Below are positions 42,118 through 50,278 of a stretch of 64,000 nt of DNA, one piece after another. The DNA lies in contig NZ_JAIQXE010000001.1 of assembly GCF_020076305.1 (NCBI RefSeq), positions 2,046,001 through 2,110,000 on the forward strand. The letters run 5' to 3'. How positions within the stretch are numbered: the stretch's first letter is position 1; every line of letters begins with the position of its first letter. This DNA is from Flavihumibacter profundi (GTDB taxonomy: Bacteria; Bacteroidota; Bacteroidia; Chitinophagales; Chitinophagaceae). The notes beneath the pieces were generated by a model. It was not told where the DNA came from and made no database searches. It was given only the letters and a program-made list of their open reading frames with translations. The translations under genes were made by a program, and so were the position numbers.

Positions 42118-44463
42118 ATGAAAAAATTGTTTTTGGGGATTTGCGCTTTAATGACTGTATTTCCCCTCCTGGCGCAACAACGCCGGATCATTGTTTCAGA
42201 CGCCCAAACCAGGCAGCCTCTTGCGGGTGCCACTATTGAACTGACAGATGGCACCAGCATGGTTGCTGACCAGGATGGCAGGATCCTGCTGCCCATTGGC
42301 GCCAGCAAACTGGCAGTTAGCTGTATTGGCTATCGCACCAACAAACTTGCCCTTGCCGGCCAGGATACCATCCTGCTTGAAAGGCTTAACCTTTTCCTTC
42401 AGCCCGTTGAAGTGAAAGCGATGAGGGCGGGTGACAAAGCCCCATTTGCCAGGACCAACCTAACGGCAAAAGACATTGAAAAACAAAACCTGGGCCAGGA
42501 CCTGCCTTTCCTGCTGAACCAAACACCTTCAGTAGTGGTCAATTCAGACGCCGGCAACGGGGTTGGCTATACCGGTATCCGAATCCGTGGCACAGACGCA
42601 ACCAGGATCAACATGACCCTGAACGGCATCCCTTATAACGATGCAGAAAGCCAGGGCCTTTACTTTGTCGACCTTCCAGATTTTGCCTCTTCAGTAAACA
42701 GCATCCAAATCCAGCGGGGCGTTGGCACTTCGAGTAACGGTGCCGGTGCATTCGGTGCAACCCTTAGCCTGGGAACCAATGAATTCAACGAATCACCATA
42801 TGGTGAACTAAACAATAGTTATGGCTCTTTCAATACCTGGAAGAATACGGTTAAAGCCGGCAGCGGACTGATCAATAACCATTTTACCATAGATGCCCGG
42901 CTTTCGCGCATCAGCAGCGATGGCTACATGGACCGTGCGAATTCAAACCTTGGCTCCTTCTATCTTTCAGGTGCCTACCTCTCAAAAAAATCAAGCCTTC
43001 GCCTGAATATATTTTCAGGGAAGGAAAAGACCTACCAGGTATGGAATGGGGTATTACAGTCCGACCTGGAAAATTGCCGTACCTGCAATAGCGCCGGTAC
43101 TGAAAAACCCGGTAAACCATACGAAAACCAAACCGACAATTACCAGCAGGACCATTACCAGCTGTTTTTCAACCATGCTTTCACTGACAAACTTTCCCTG
43201 AACACAGCTGCCTTCCTGTCCAGGGGCCGTGGATACTATGAAGAATACAAAGCAGGCCAGGCTTATGCCGATTATGGACTTCCAAACCCGGTTTTCGGCG
43301 ATACCACACTTGAAAACACAGACCTGGTGCGGCAACTGTGGCTCGACAATTATTACTATGGTGGCATTTATTCACTGCACTATAAAAATAAAGGCACCCA
43401 ATTGACATTTGGCGGCGGCTATAACCAGTATAAAGGCCGGCATTACGGTAAAATCATCTGGGCCGGCGCCGGCATTCCCGATAACTATAAGTGGTATGAC
43501 CTCGATGCCCTGAAAACCGACCTCAGTTTTTATGGCAAATGGCAACAACAGGTTTTTGGCCATTGGCAAACATTCCTTGACCTCCAGTACAGAAGGGTGA
43601 AATATGATATCAATGGCTTCGAGGACAATCCCAGCCTTTTGGTCAGCAATACCTACAATTTCCTGAATCCCAAAGCGGGCATAAGCTATAGTAAAAACTA
43701 CTGGACTGTATTTGGCTCATTTTCCGCAGCGAGTAAAGAGCCCAACCGCGATGATTTTGAAGCGGACCTGAACCACCAGCCCAAAAAAGAAACACTGAAT
43801 GATTATGAATTCGGGGTTGAACACAGAAGAGCAACAACAAACTGGAGCGCCAATTTATATTACATGAATTATCATGATCAGCTTGTATTAACAGGAAAGC
43901 TGAATGATGTTGGTGCCTATACGCGCACAAATATTGATCGCAGCTACCGGCTGGGCGTTGAACTACAGGGCAGCATACGCCCGGTGGAATGGATGCAGTT
44001 AAGCGGTAATATGACACTTAGTGAAAATAAAGTACTGGATTTTAAGGAATACCTTGATGATTATGACGAAGGTGGCCAGAAAATAAATCAATACCATAAA
44101 ACAGATATTTCTTTTTCACCGGCATTTATCGCAGGGGCTACAGCCAGTTTCATTCCTATCCGCCAGGGTGAAATCGCCCTTATCGGGAAGTATGTCGGCC
44201 GCCAATTCCTCGACAATACCTCCAACACGCAAAGAAGCCTTAATGCATTTTATGTGCAGGACCTTCGATTACGCTATACCGTTAAAGAGAAACTGTTGCA
44301 CGAAATCAATTTCATTTTCCAGGTGAACAACCTGTTCAATAAACTGTACGAACCAAATGGATATACGTTTAGTTACATCTACAACAAAACCACAAATACG
44401 GAGAATTACGTATACCCAATGGCAGGAATCAACTGTATGGCAGCCGTAAATATCCGGTTATAA
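42118..44463 (+). CDS. TonB-dependent receptor, predicted thiamin uptake
   Basis: A 781-aa outer-membrane receptor. Signal peptide (FLGICALMTVFPLLAQ), then a carboxypeptidase-regulatory-like domain (about residues 22-95, QTRQPLAGATIELTDG), a plug domain (NQTPSVVVNSDAGNGVGYT near 140 and TGIRIRGTDATRINMTLNG) and a 22-strand barrel ending MAGINCMAAVNIRL. It is the only gene behind the TPP riboswitch. In Bacteroidota such receptors are predicted to take up thiamin or its derivatives across the outer membrane, powered by TonB-ExbBD. The substrate rests on the riboswitch, not on the protein itself. Confidence 0.92.
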   Translation: MKKLFLGICALMTVFPLLAQQRRIIVSDAQTRQPLAGATIELTDGTSMVADQDGRILLPIGASKLAVSCIGYRTNKLALAGQDTILLERLNLFLQPVEVKAMRAGDKAPFARTNLTAKDIEKQNLGQDLPFLLNQTPSVVVNSDAGNGVGYTGIRIRGTDATRINMTLNGIPYNDAESQGLYFVDLPDFASSVNSIQIQRGVGTSSNGAGAFGATLSLGTNEFNESPYGELNNSYGSFNTWKNTVKAGSGLINNHFTIDARLSRISSDGYMDRANSNLGSFYLSGAYLSKKSSLRLNIFSGKEKTYQVWNGVLQSDLENCRTCNSAGTEKPGKPYENQTDNYQQDHYQLFFNHAFTDKLSLNTAAFLSRGRGYYEEYKAGQAYADYGLPNPVFGDTTLENTDLVRQLWLDNYYYGGIYSLHYKNKGTQLTFGGGYNQYKGRHYGKIIWAGAGIPDNYKWYDLDALKTDLSFYGKWQQQVFGHWQTFLDLQYRRVKYDINGFEDNPSLLVSNTYNFLNPKAGISYSKNYWTVFGSFSAASKEPNRDDFEADLNHQPKKETLNDYEFGVEHRRATTNWSANLYYMNYHDQLVLTGKLNDVGAYTRTNIDRSYRLGVELQGSIRPVEWMQLSGNMTLSENKVLDFKEYLDDYDEGGQKINQYHKTDISFSPAFIAGATASFIPIRQGEIALIGKYVGRQFLDNTSNTQRSLNAFYVQDLRLRYTVKEKLLHEINFIFQVNNLFNKLYEPNGYTFSYIYNKTTNTENYVYPMAGINCMAAVNIRL

Positions 44464-44558
44464 TAACAGTTCGTAAAAATCCATGTATTAATCCTATGTG
44501 GATAAGTCGGGTTTGGCATCATTTTGATGGATAAAAAATGTCAAATCATCCATAACCG

Positions 44559-44636
44559 ATGAAGAAAACCATTGTAATGAATGTGATTTTCATTCTGCTG
44601 TTCTTCCTGTTCTTTTTCTATGCAGGCGGGAAATAG
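44559..44636 (+). CDS. Possible 25-aa hydrophobic peptide
   Basis: A small frame from ATG 44559 to TAG 44636. After a basic MKKTIVMN it is almost entirely hydrophobic (VIFILLFFLFFFYAGGK), a shape of a single membrane-spanning micropeptide. It lies between the receptor gene and a shared downstream terminator. There is no clear ribosome-binding site, and a hydrophobic T-rich frame of this size can arise by chance. Confidence 0.35.
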   Translation: MKKTIVMNVIFILLFFLFFFYAGGK

Positions 44637-44647
44637 CAAGGAAACGT

Positions 44648-44698
44648 AAATAGGTGGATAGGTCAATAAAGGAGTGTTGACCTGTTCACCTATTTTTT
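44648..44698 (+). terminator. Terminator of the TonB-dependent receptor unit
   Basis: A long stem made of TAGGTG / CACCTA and AGGTCAA / TTGACCT with a small internal loop, followed by TTTTTT. It stops rightward transcripts of the receptor and any small peptide gene. It overlaps the end of the convergent rhodanese gene. Confidence 0.9.
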
Positions 44699-45007
44699 GG
44701 TCGCACCAAATTTCTCCTGCCAGGCAAGCATACCGCCTTCAAGGTTTTTGGTATTTTTAAAGCCCATTGTCTCCAGGAACATACAGGCAGTCATGCTTCT
44801 TTTACCACTGCGGCAATGGATAATCAACTCTTCATTCTGAAGGCCATCCAGCTCGTCGATCTGCATCGCCTGGATCTTACCTAATGGCACCAGCAGTGCG
44901 CCAATATTAAAATCAGCATATTCCTCCGGTTCACGCACATCAATTATGTGGAGATGCTCACCCGCATCCATACGCGCTTTTAGTTCATCTACAGTAATAA
45001 TTTCCAT
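44690..45007 (-). CDS. Rhodanese-like domain protein
   Basis: A 105-aa single-domain rhodanese. It starts EIITVDELKARMDAG and has HIIDVREPEEYADFNIG near residue 20. The active-site Cys is in LIIHCRSGKRSMTA near residue 64, with the six-residue loop of sulfurtransferases. It probably transfers sulfane sulfur, in the cytosol. It follows the PASTA gene by 16 nt, on the same strand. Confidence 0.94.
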   Translation of the reverse strand: MEIITVDELKARMDAGEHLHIIDVREPEEYADFNIGALLVPLGKIQAMQIDELDGLQNEELIIHCRSGKRSMTACMFLETMGFKNTKNLEGGMLAWQEKFGATKK

Positions 45008-45023
45008 AATTGTAATTTTAAAA

Positions 45024-45845
45024 TTAAAAGTTGTTTTCGACTGGACTTATATTGCGGTTGGTAGTATCCCGCTGCGGTTTTTTGGCACTTAACCAAACAT
45101 CAATCATCTGACCCTGCCTGATCCGGTTTACCCTGAAATCGGGCGTGTTGCGATCGGGACTTTGCCGGTAAATATAAGCACTGGAAGTATCCTTCACATC
45201 AGGATCCAGCACTTTAGCGCCGAAACTAATACCAGTGGTACTTAAGAAGGATGCAGCTTCCCCATAGGTCATACCGAATAAATCAGGAACTGACATATCA
45301 ATATCAGACAAGCCGCTTCCCAGCACCAACGATATGGGTGTACCCATCGGAAGCTTGGTACCCGGTTTAATTTCCTTACTGTTCATCAGTTGGCTGAGTA
45401 TAGAATTCTTGGCAAAATCCGGGCGATATGTAGTGTCGCCCAATTTCAATCCGAATTGCCGCAATATGATTGCTGCATTCCTTAAACTCATCCCAACAAG
45501 GTTTGGCATTACCACTTCGGGCGCCACAGCCCTGTTCACCGTAAGGTAAACTGTACGGTTAACTTTCACGCTGGCTTCCGCTTCAGGAAATTGTTTCACC
45601 ACAGCAAGCGCAGCGATTGTATCGCGGTAAACCGAATCCTGGATGACTACTTCAAAGCCTTGGGCTTCTAACTCCTTCTTCGCCTGATCAAAAGATTTGC
45701 CTGTTACCGAAGGCACTGCAATGACCTCTCCATGGCGGGTAAAAAAATCAAGGGTCCCGAAAAACAATAAGGCCAGGAGGGCTACAAGGCCAATAGCAAT
45801 CAGCAGGTTGACCCAAAGCGGTTTTTTAGAAATAGATGCGAGCAC
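45024..45845 (-). CDS. PASTA domain-containing protein
   Basis: A 273-aa protein with one N-terminal transmembrane segment (LLIAIGLVALLALLFFG). Three PASTA repeats follow: VTGKSFDQAKKELEAQGFEV near residue 43, PNLVGMSLRNAAIILRQFGL near 118, and LFGMTYGEAASFLSTTGIS near 194. PASTA domains bind muropeptides or unlinked peptidoglycan, usually on kinases or penicillin-binding proteins; here there is no kinase domain. Following ddl by 43 nt, it is likely in a cell-wall operon. Confidence 0.88.
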   Translation of the reverse strand: MLASISKKPLWVNLLIAIGLVALLALLFFGTLDFFTRHGEVIAVPSVTGKSFDQAKKELEAQGFEVVIQDSVYRDTIAALAVVKQFPEAEASVKVNRTVYLTVNRAVAPEVVMPNLVGMSLRNAAIILRQFGLKLGDTTYRPDFAKNSILSQLMNSKEIKPGTKLPMGTPISLVLGSGLSDIDMSVPDLFGMTYGEAASFLSTTGISFGAKVLDPDVKDTSSAYIYRQSPDRNTPDFRVNRIRQGQMIDVWLSAKKPQRDTTNRNISPVENNF

Positions 45846-45888
45846 TTGATCAATTTTATTTTGGGAATGGATTCAAAGAAAACGAAAA

Positions 45889-46881
45889 TTATTTATGTTC
45901 CAGGGCATCTTCTATTAAAGCTGAATAGAAGTCCTTTAAAGTCCAGCCCATCGCTTTTACCTGCTGGGGTACAATACTGGCTTCGCTTTGTCCGGGTACC
46001 GTATTGATCTCCAGCATAAAAGGTTCACCCCTGGCTTCATTATAAATAAAGTCGATCCGTACAATACCCCGGCAATTAAAAACCTGGTAAACCTTAAGGG
46101 CAGCCGACCTCACCTTTTCAGCAATGGCTTCGTCAACCATGGCAGGGGTGATTTCTTCACTTTTGCCATGGTACTTGGCTTCAAAATCGAAGAACTCATT
46201 TTTAGCAATCACTTCAGTAAAAGGGAGGGTTATAATCTTACCCTTACTGCGAAATACACCAATCGTAAACTCGCGGCCTGAGATGAATTCTTCTACCAGG
46301 ACCTGGTCATCTTCCATGAAAGCCTTTGCCAGTGCAGCTTCAAGGTCATCACCACTTTTAACCTTACTCATACCGATACTACTCCCCCCGTTATTAGGTT
46401 TTACAAATACCGGAAAATGTAATTGCGCTGCGATAACAGCAGCATCAACGGGCCTGTCCTTAAAGAGGTGCAAAGACTTTGCCACATGAATTCCCGCAAA
46501 TGCCGCTACGGCTACAGTATACCGTTTGTTAAAGGTAAGCGCCGATGTAGCTGCATCACAACTTGTATATGGAATCCCCAGCATGTCGAAATACCCCTGT
46601 AATTTCCCATCCTCGCCTGGGGTTCCATGGATACCAACCAGCACAGCATCAAAATAAATTTTGTTACCGTTTATTAAAAGGCTGAAATCATTTTTGTCAA
46701 TCATATACAGCCCTCCATCAGCATGTGTATACAACCAGCCGTCCTTACGGATATCAATTTTGTATACTTCAAACTTAGAAGTGTCAATATTTTTTTCGAT
46801 GGTAATAGCGCTTTTGTAGGAGATCTCTGCCTCACCGGAATACCCCCCGGTTATAAAGGCGATGATGGGTCTCGCATGCAT
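45889..46881 (-). CDS. ddl: D-alanine--D-alanine ligase
   Basis: A 330-aa ATP-grasp ligase that makes the D-Ala-D-Ala peptidoglycan terminus in the cytosol. The N-terminal FITGGYSGEAEISYKSA carries the substrate-binding Glu, and HGTPGEDGKLQGYFDMLGI near residue 86 is the Ddl signature. ATP and metal sites are KPNNGGSSIGMSKV near 161, and RIDFIYNE and LEINTVPGQSEASIVP near 290. It heads a possible ddl-PASTA-rhodanese operon on the minus strand. Confidence 0.96.
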   Translation of the reverse strand: MHARPIIAFITGGYSGEAEISYKSAITIEKNIDTSKFEVYKIDIRKDGWLYTHADGGLYMIDKNDFSLLINGNKIYFDAVLVGIHGTPGEDGKLQGYFDMLGIPYTSCDAATSALTFNKRYTVAVAAFAGIHVAKSLHLFKDRPVDAAVIAAQLHFPVFVKPNNGGSSIGMSKVKSGDDLEAALAKAFMEDDQVLVEEFISGREFTIGVFRSKGKIITLPFTEVIAKNEFFDFEAKYHGKSEEITPAMVDEAIAEKVRSAALKVYQVFNCRGIVRIDFIYNEARGEPFMLEINTVPGQSEASIVPQQVKAMGWTLKDFYSALIEDALEHK

Positions 46882-46900
46882 ATTGGTAGACTTGGTTTTA

Positions 46901-46930
46901 AAAAAAAGGTGAAGGAGCTATTCCTTCACC
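46901..46930 (-). terminator. Terminator downstream of the ferredoxin gene
   Basis: A 9-bp perfect stem GGTGAAGGA / TCCTTCACC with a 5-nt loop is followed on the minus strand by TTTTTTT. It ends leftward transcripts of the ferredoxin gene before ddl starts. Confidence 0.92.
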
Positions 46931-47046
46931 TGTTACATAGTGGGAAATATCACCCACCTATACGAAGTAGCTCTCGCTACTGTTAAACTTCTGTACAGTT
47001 AAGGTACAATTTTCATTCCTTTCCTGCAAACAATCGGCCAAAAAAA

Positions 47047-47394
47047 TCAGACGTGCAAACGCTCTTTTTTTGCCATCAGCTGTTCTACCGTTTCCACATA
47101 CATTTCGTCAGGAACGCAACAGTCTACAGGGCAAACCGCCGCGCATTGTGGTTCCTCATGAAAACCCTGGCATTCCGTGCATTTATTGGGTACAATATAA
47201 TAGGTATCTACACTTACCGGGGCATTCCGCTTATCTGCATCCAAAACGGATCCGTCCAGCAGGGTGAAACTGCCTTTCACCGTTGTACCATCGCTTAAGG
47301 CCCATTCTACACCACCTTCATAAATGGCATTATTAGGACACTCGGGCTCACAGGCCCCGCAATTGATACATTCTTCGGTTATTTTAATAGCCAT
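47047..47394 (-). CDS. 4Fe-4S dicluster ferredoxin
   Basis: A 115-aa ferredoxin with two four-cysteine clusters. The N-terminal motif CINCGACEPECPNNA gives CX2CX2CX3C. The second motif starts CTECQGFHEEPQC and ends AVCPVDCC, with an expanded first spacing, as in the YfhL/FdxA-like group. Asp/Glu-rich surfaces suit an electron carrier in the cytosol. It has its own promoter and terminator. Confidence 0.93.
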   Translation of the reverse strand: MAIKITEECINCGACEPECPNNAIYEGGVEWALSDGTTVKGSFTLLDGSVLDADKRNAPVSVDTYYIVPNKCTECQGFHEEPQCAAVCPVDCCVPDEMYVETVEQLMAKKERLHV

Positions 47395-47437
47395 CAGTAC
47401 AAATTTTTAATGGGTTTTTTATGAATTAACTTGCATA

Positions 47438-47468
47438 CAAATTTATAGGGACATGTTGAATTTACAAC
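47438..47468 (-). promoter_or_regulatory. Promoter of the ferredoxin gene
   Basis: On the minus strand, GTTG (47468-47465) and TAAATTTG (47445-47438) are 19 bp apart, matching the Bacteroidota -33/-7 layout. Transcription should start near 47434, giving about 40 nt of leader. The elements overlap the first codons of the divergent acyl-CoA reductase gene. Confidence 0.7.
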
Positions 47469-48460
47469 ACCGGATTGATTTATTGATTGAACTAAGCAAA
47501 TATATTAGGAATAATAGTCCCGAATGGCAGGCCGCCAAACTAAGTGCGAGCCAGTATAACGGATGGTTTACCCCCGAATTTATTGATGCCGCTGCCGGAA
47601 ATATTGCCACATGCTTCCTTTCGGAGCAAGCCCTGTACGAAATTGCAAAAAAATACCAATTAACAGATATTCCCCAAAAAACTACCTCCGTCGGTATCGT
47701 TATGGCCGGCAATATACCCCTGGTCGGATTCCACGACTGGCTTTGCATTTTCCTGAGCGGCCATAACTCGCTGGTAAAACTTTCTTCCAAAGACAATATC
47801 CTTTTCCAACACCTGCTTGGGAAGCTTTCCGAATGGGAGCCGACCATACAAAGTAATACCGGCTTCGCAGAAATGCTGAAAGGCTGCGACGCTTATATCG
47901 CCACCGGCAGCGACAACAGTGCCCGGTATTTCGACTATTATTTCCGGCGTTTCCCAAGTATTATCCGGCGCAACCGTACTTCCGTTGCTATTTTAACCGG
48001 GGAGGAATCTGCTGACGAACTAACCAGCCTGGCTGATGATACCCACCTTTATTTCGGGCTGGGGTGCCGCAACGTGACCAAAATTTATGTGCCTTCCGGA
48101 TACGATTTTGTTCCTATGCTCGAAGCCATGCGGAAATACAGCTACTTCAGCGAACATGGCAAATACAAGCATAATTACGACTACCAGCTGGCCATCCACC
48201 TGCTCAATAAACAATACTATATGACCAATGGATCAGTCCTTCTTTCAGAAAACAGTTCGTTGTTTTCACCGATCAGCCAACTGAACTATGAATTTTATGC
48301 TGATAAAGAAAAGGCGCTGATTGAACTTTCCAACAATAATTCAGTCCAATGTATCGTTGGACACGGTCAGCTTCCCTTTGGCAAGGCGCAAAGCCCTGAT
48401 TGGGAAGATTATGCCGACGGTGTAAATACAATGGCATTTTTGCAGGAATTAAATCGCTGA
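47453..48460 (+). CDS. Acyl-CoA reductase (LuxC-like)
   Basis: A 335-aa protein of the LuxC acyl-CoA reductase family. The NAD(P)-binding and core patterns are VGIVMAGNIPLVGFHDWL near residue 81, CDAYIATGSDNSARYFDYY near 145, and the acyl-acceptor region FGLGCRNVTKIYVPSGYD near 202, where the cysteine of GLGCRN is the probable thioester nucleophile. It reduces long-chain acyl-CoA or acyl-ACP to an aldehyde. Adjacent ferredoxin is divergent, so a functional link is only possible. Confidence 0.85.
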   Translation: MLNLQHRIDLLIELSKYIRNNSPEWQAAKLSASQYNGWFTPEFIDAAAGNIATCFLSEQALYEIAKKYQLTDIPQKTTSVGIVMAGNIPLVGFHDWLCIFLSGHNSLVKLSSKDNILFQHLLGKLSEWEPTIQSNTGFAEMLKGCDAYIATGSDNSARYFDYYFRRFPSIIRRNRTSVAILTGEESADELTSLADDTHLYFGLGCRNVTKIYVPSGYDFVPMLEAMRKYSYFSEHGKYKHNYDYQLAIHLLNKQYYMTNGSVLLSENSSLFSPISQLNYEFYADKEKALIELSNNNSVQCIVGHGQLPFGKAQSPDWEDYADGVNTMAFLQELNR

Positions 48461-48628
48461 TGTCATAAAAGCAGGAATTGAAGTACTTTTAGGTGGCATC
48501 TACGAAGACCTTAGTAAAACTATTGTTAAACTCCCGGTTCGGTGAACTGAAAAGATGTCGCCTTCGTTAAATTGTAACAGGTTAGGCACAAGCTTTGACT
48601 TATTAAAGAACAAAAAAGGATTAATCAT

Positions 48629-50119
48629 ATGAAACTGCAGCAAATTGTACCCGTAATTCTTGTCAGTGCGGTTACATCAGTTGGAAGTATGTGGGCTTAC
48701 AATAAATATGTAAGCAATGATGTGTATACTTACCGGGCTTCTGATAGTAACACCAACCACATCCCTGCCAATTATGCCGGATTTTTTGACGGCATCAATG
48801 GCACCCCTACCGATTTTACCGACGCAGCAAGCACATCAATCCCCGCTACTGTACACATTAAAACAAAGGCGACCCGTACCGCCAGCAATAACCTGCCAAA
48901 ACGCAGTCCCTTGTTCGACCTGTTTGGTTTCGACTGGGACGAAGGCATGGCACCCCGCAGTCTTCCGCAGATGGCTTCAGGATCAGGCGCAATCATCAGC
49001 CAGGATGGTTATATCGTCACCAACAACCACGTTGTAGACGGCGCAGATGAAATAACCGTTAACCTGGCCGATAAAAAGACTTTCAAAGCAAAGCTGGTTG
49101 GTGCCGACCCGAGCAGCGACCTGGCTGTGATCAAAATTGATGCAAAAAACCTTCCTTTCCTGCTTTACGGTAATTCCGATGAAGTAAAAGTTGGCCAGTG
49201 GGTACTTGCGGTTGGTTATCCCCTGAACCTGGAAGCCACTGTAACTGCTGGTATCGTGAGTGCAAAAAGCCGCACCCTCGATATCAACCGCCGGCAAAGC
49301 AAAAGCCCGATTGAATCTTTCATACAGACCGATGCTGCCGTTAACCCCGGTAACAGTGGAGGTCCATTAATTAATACATCCGGACAGTTAATCGGTATCA
49401 ACTCTGCCATCGCTTCCCCTACCGGGTCATATGCAGGTTATTCCTTTACCATCCCGGTTAACGTGGTAAAGAAAATCGTAGCTGACCTAATGAAATTTGG
49501 CACTGTTCAAAGGGCTTACCTGGGTATTAATTATGCCCCGGACAACCTGAGTGATGAAGTGAAAAAACAGGAAGGTATCAAAGACGGCGAGGGCGTTTAT
49601 GTGCTGGATGTAACCAAAGACGGCGCTGCCGCTGCTTCTGGTATCCGCAAAGGCGATTTCATTACACAAATCAATAACATCCCCGTAAAATCAGGCGCTG
49701 AAATGGTTGGCCAGATTGCTACCTACCGCCCCGGCGATAAAATAAAAATCGTTTACCACAGGGATGGCCGCAATTATACCAGTGACGTGGTTTTGCGAAA
49801 CAGCAGCGGAAACACAGATGTAGTTAAAACTACCGTCATTGATAAACTGGGTGCCGACCTGGCCACAATCGATAGTAAAATGGCTAAGGAAATGGGCATC
49901 AAAGGCGGTGTAATGGTAAAAGGTATCGATGAAAATGGTGCCTTTAGCAAAACCCGTATGGAAGAAGGATTCGTTATCCTTAAAGTGAATGGAAAAGAAG
50001 TGACCAGCGTTGAACAGTTCCAGGCCGAAATGGAGAAAGCCGGAAATTCCGTAACCCTTGATGGCATGTACCCGGGTTATGAGGGCGTGTTCAGGTATCC
50101 GATGAAAATCAGCGAATAG
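48629..50119 (+). CDS. degP: Do/DegP-type serine endoprotease
   Basis: A 496-aa HtrA-family protease. An N-terminal membrane anchor or signal segment precedes the trypsin-like domain. The catalytic triad is His134 (TNNHVVDGADE), Asp164 (SSDLAVIKID) and Ser243 (NPGNSGGPLIN). Two PDZ domains follow (AYLGINYAPDNLSDEVKKQ near 292 and GADLATIDSKMAKEMGIKG near 410). It acts in the periplasm on misfolded envelope proteins. A strong terminator follows, so it is monocistronic. Confidence 0.95.
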   Translation: MKLQQIVPVILVSAVTSVGSMWAYNKYVSNDVYTYRASDSNTNHIPANYAGFFDGINGTPTDFTDAASTSIPATVHIKTKATRTASNNLPKRSPLFDLFGFDWDEGMAPRSLPQMASGSGAIISQDGYIVTNNHVVDGADEITVNLADKKTFKAKLVGADPSSDLAVIKIDAKNLPFLLYGNSDEVKVGQWVLAVGYPLNLEATVTAGIVSAKSRTLDINRRQSKSPIESFIQTDAAVNPGNSGGPLINTSGQLIGINSAIASPTGSYAGYSFTIPVNVVKKIVADLMKFGTVQRAYLGINYAPDNLSDEVKKQEGIKDGEGVYVLDVTKDGAAAASGIRKGDFITQINNIPVKSGAEMVGQIATYRPGDKIKIVYHRDGRNYTSDVVLRNSSGNTDVVKTTVIDKLGADLATIDSKMAKEMGIKGGVMVKGIDENGAFSKTRMEEGFVILKVNGKEVTSVEQFQAEMEKAGNSVTLDGMYPGYEGVFRYPMKISE

Positions 50120-50140
50120 CAAGGACGAATAATCTTCTAT

Positions 50141-50175
50141 AAAAGCTACCGGTTAAAATAGCCGGTAGCTTTTTT
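50141..50175 (+). terminator. Terminator of the degP gene
   Basis: A 12-bp stem, AAAAGCTACCGG / CCGGTAGCTTTT, with a 9-nt loop followed by more T. It lies 21 nt after the protease stop codon. Confidence 0.92.
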
Positions 50176-50254
50176 ATTACACCACTTTCAAGCGTTTTCA
50201 TCACATTTATGGCTGGTTTAATCACATATCCAAAAACAGCCACCGAAGGCTCGC

Positions 50255-50262
50255 TAGCTTTG
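50255..50262 (+). promoter_or_regulatory. Candidate -7 promoter element of the LytS/LytTR pair
   Basis: TAGCTTTG matches TAnnTTTG exactly and lies 16 nt before the kinase start codon, predicting a leader of about 13 nt. No TTTG was found 19 nt upstream. Confidence 0.4.
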
Positions 50263-50278
50263 GTGAAAATTAACAGGT

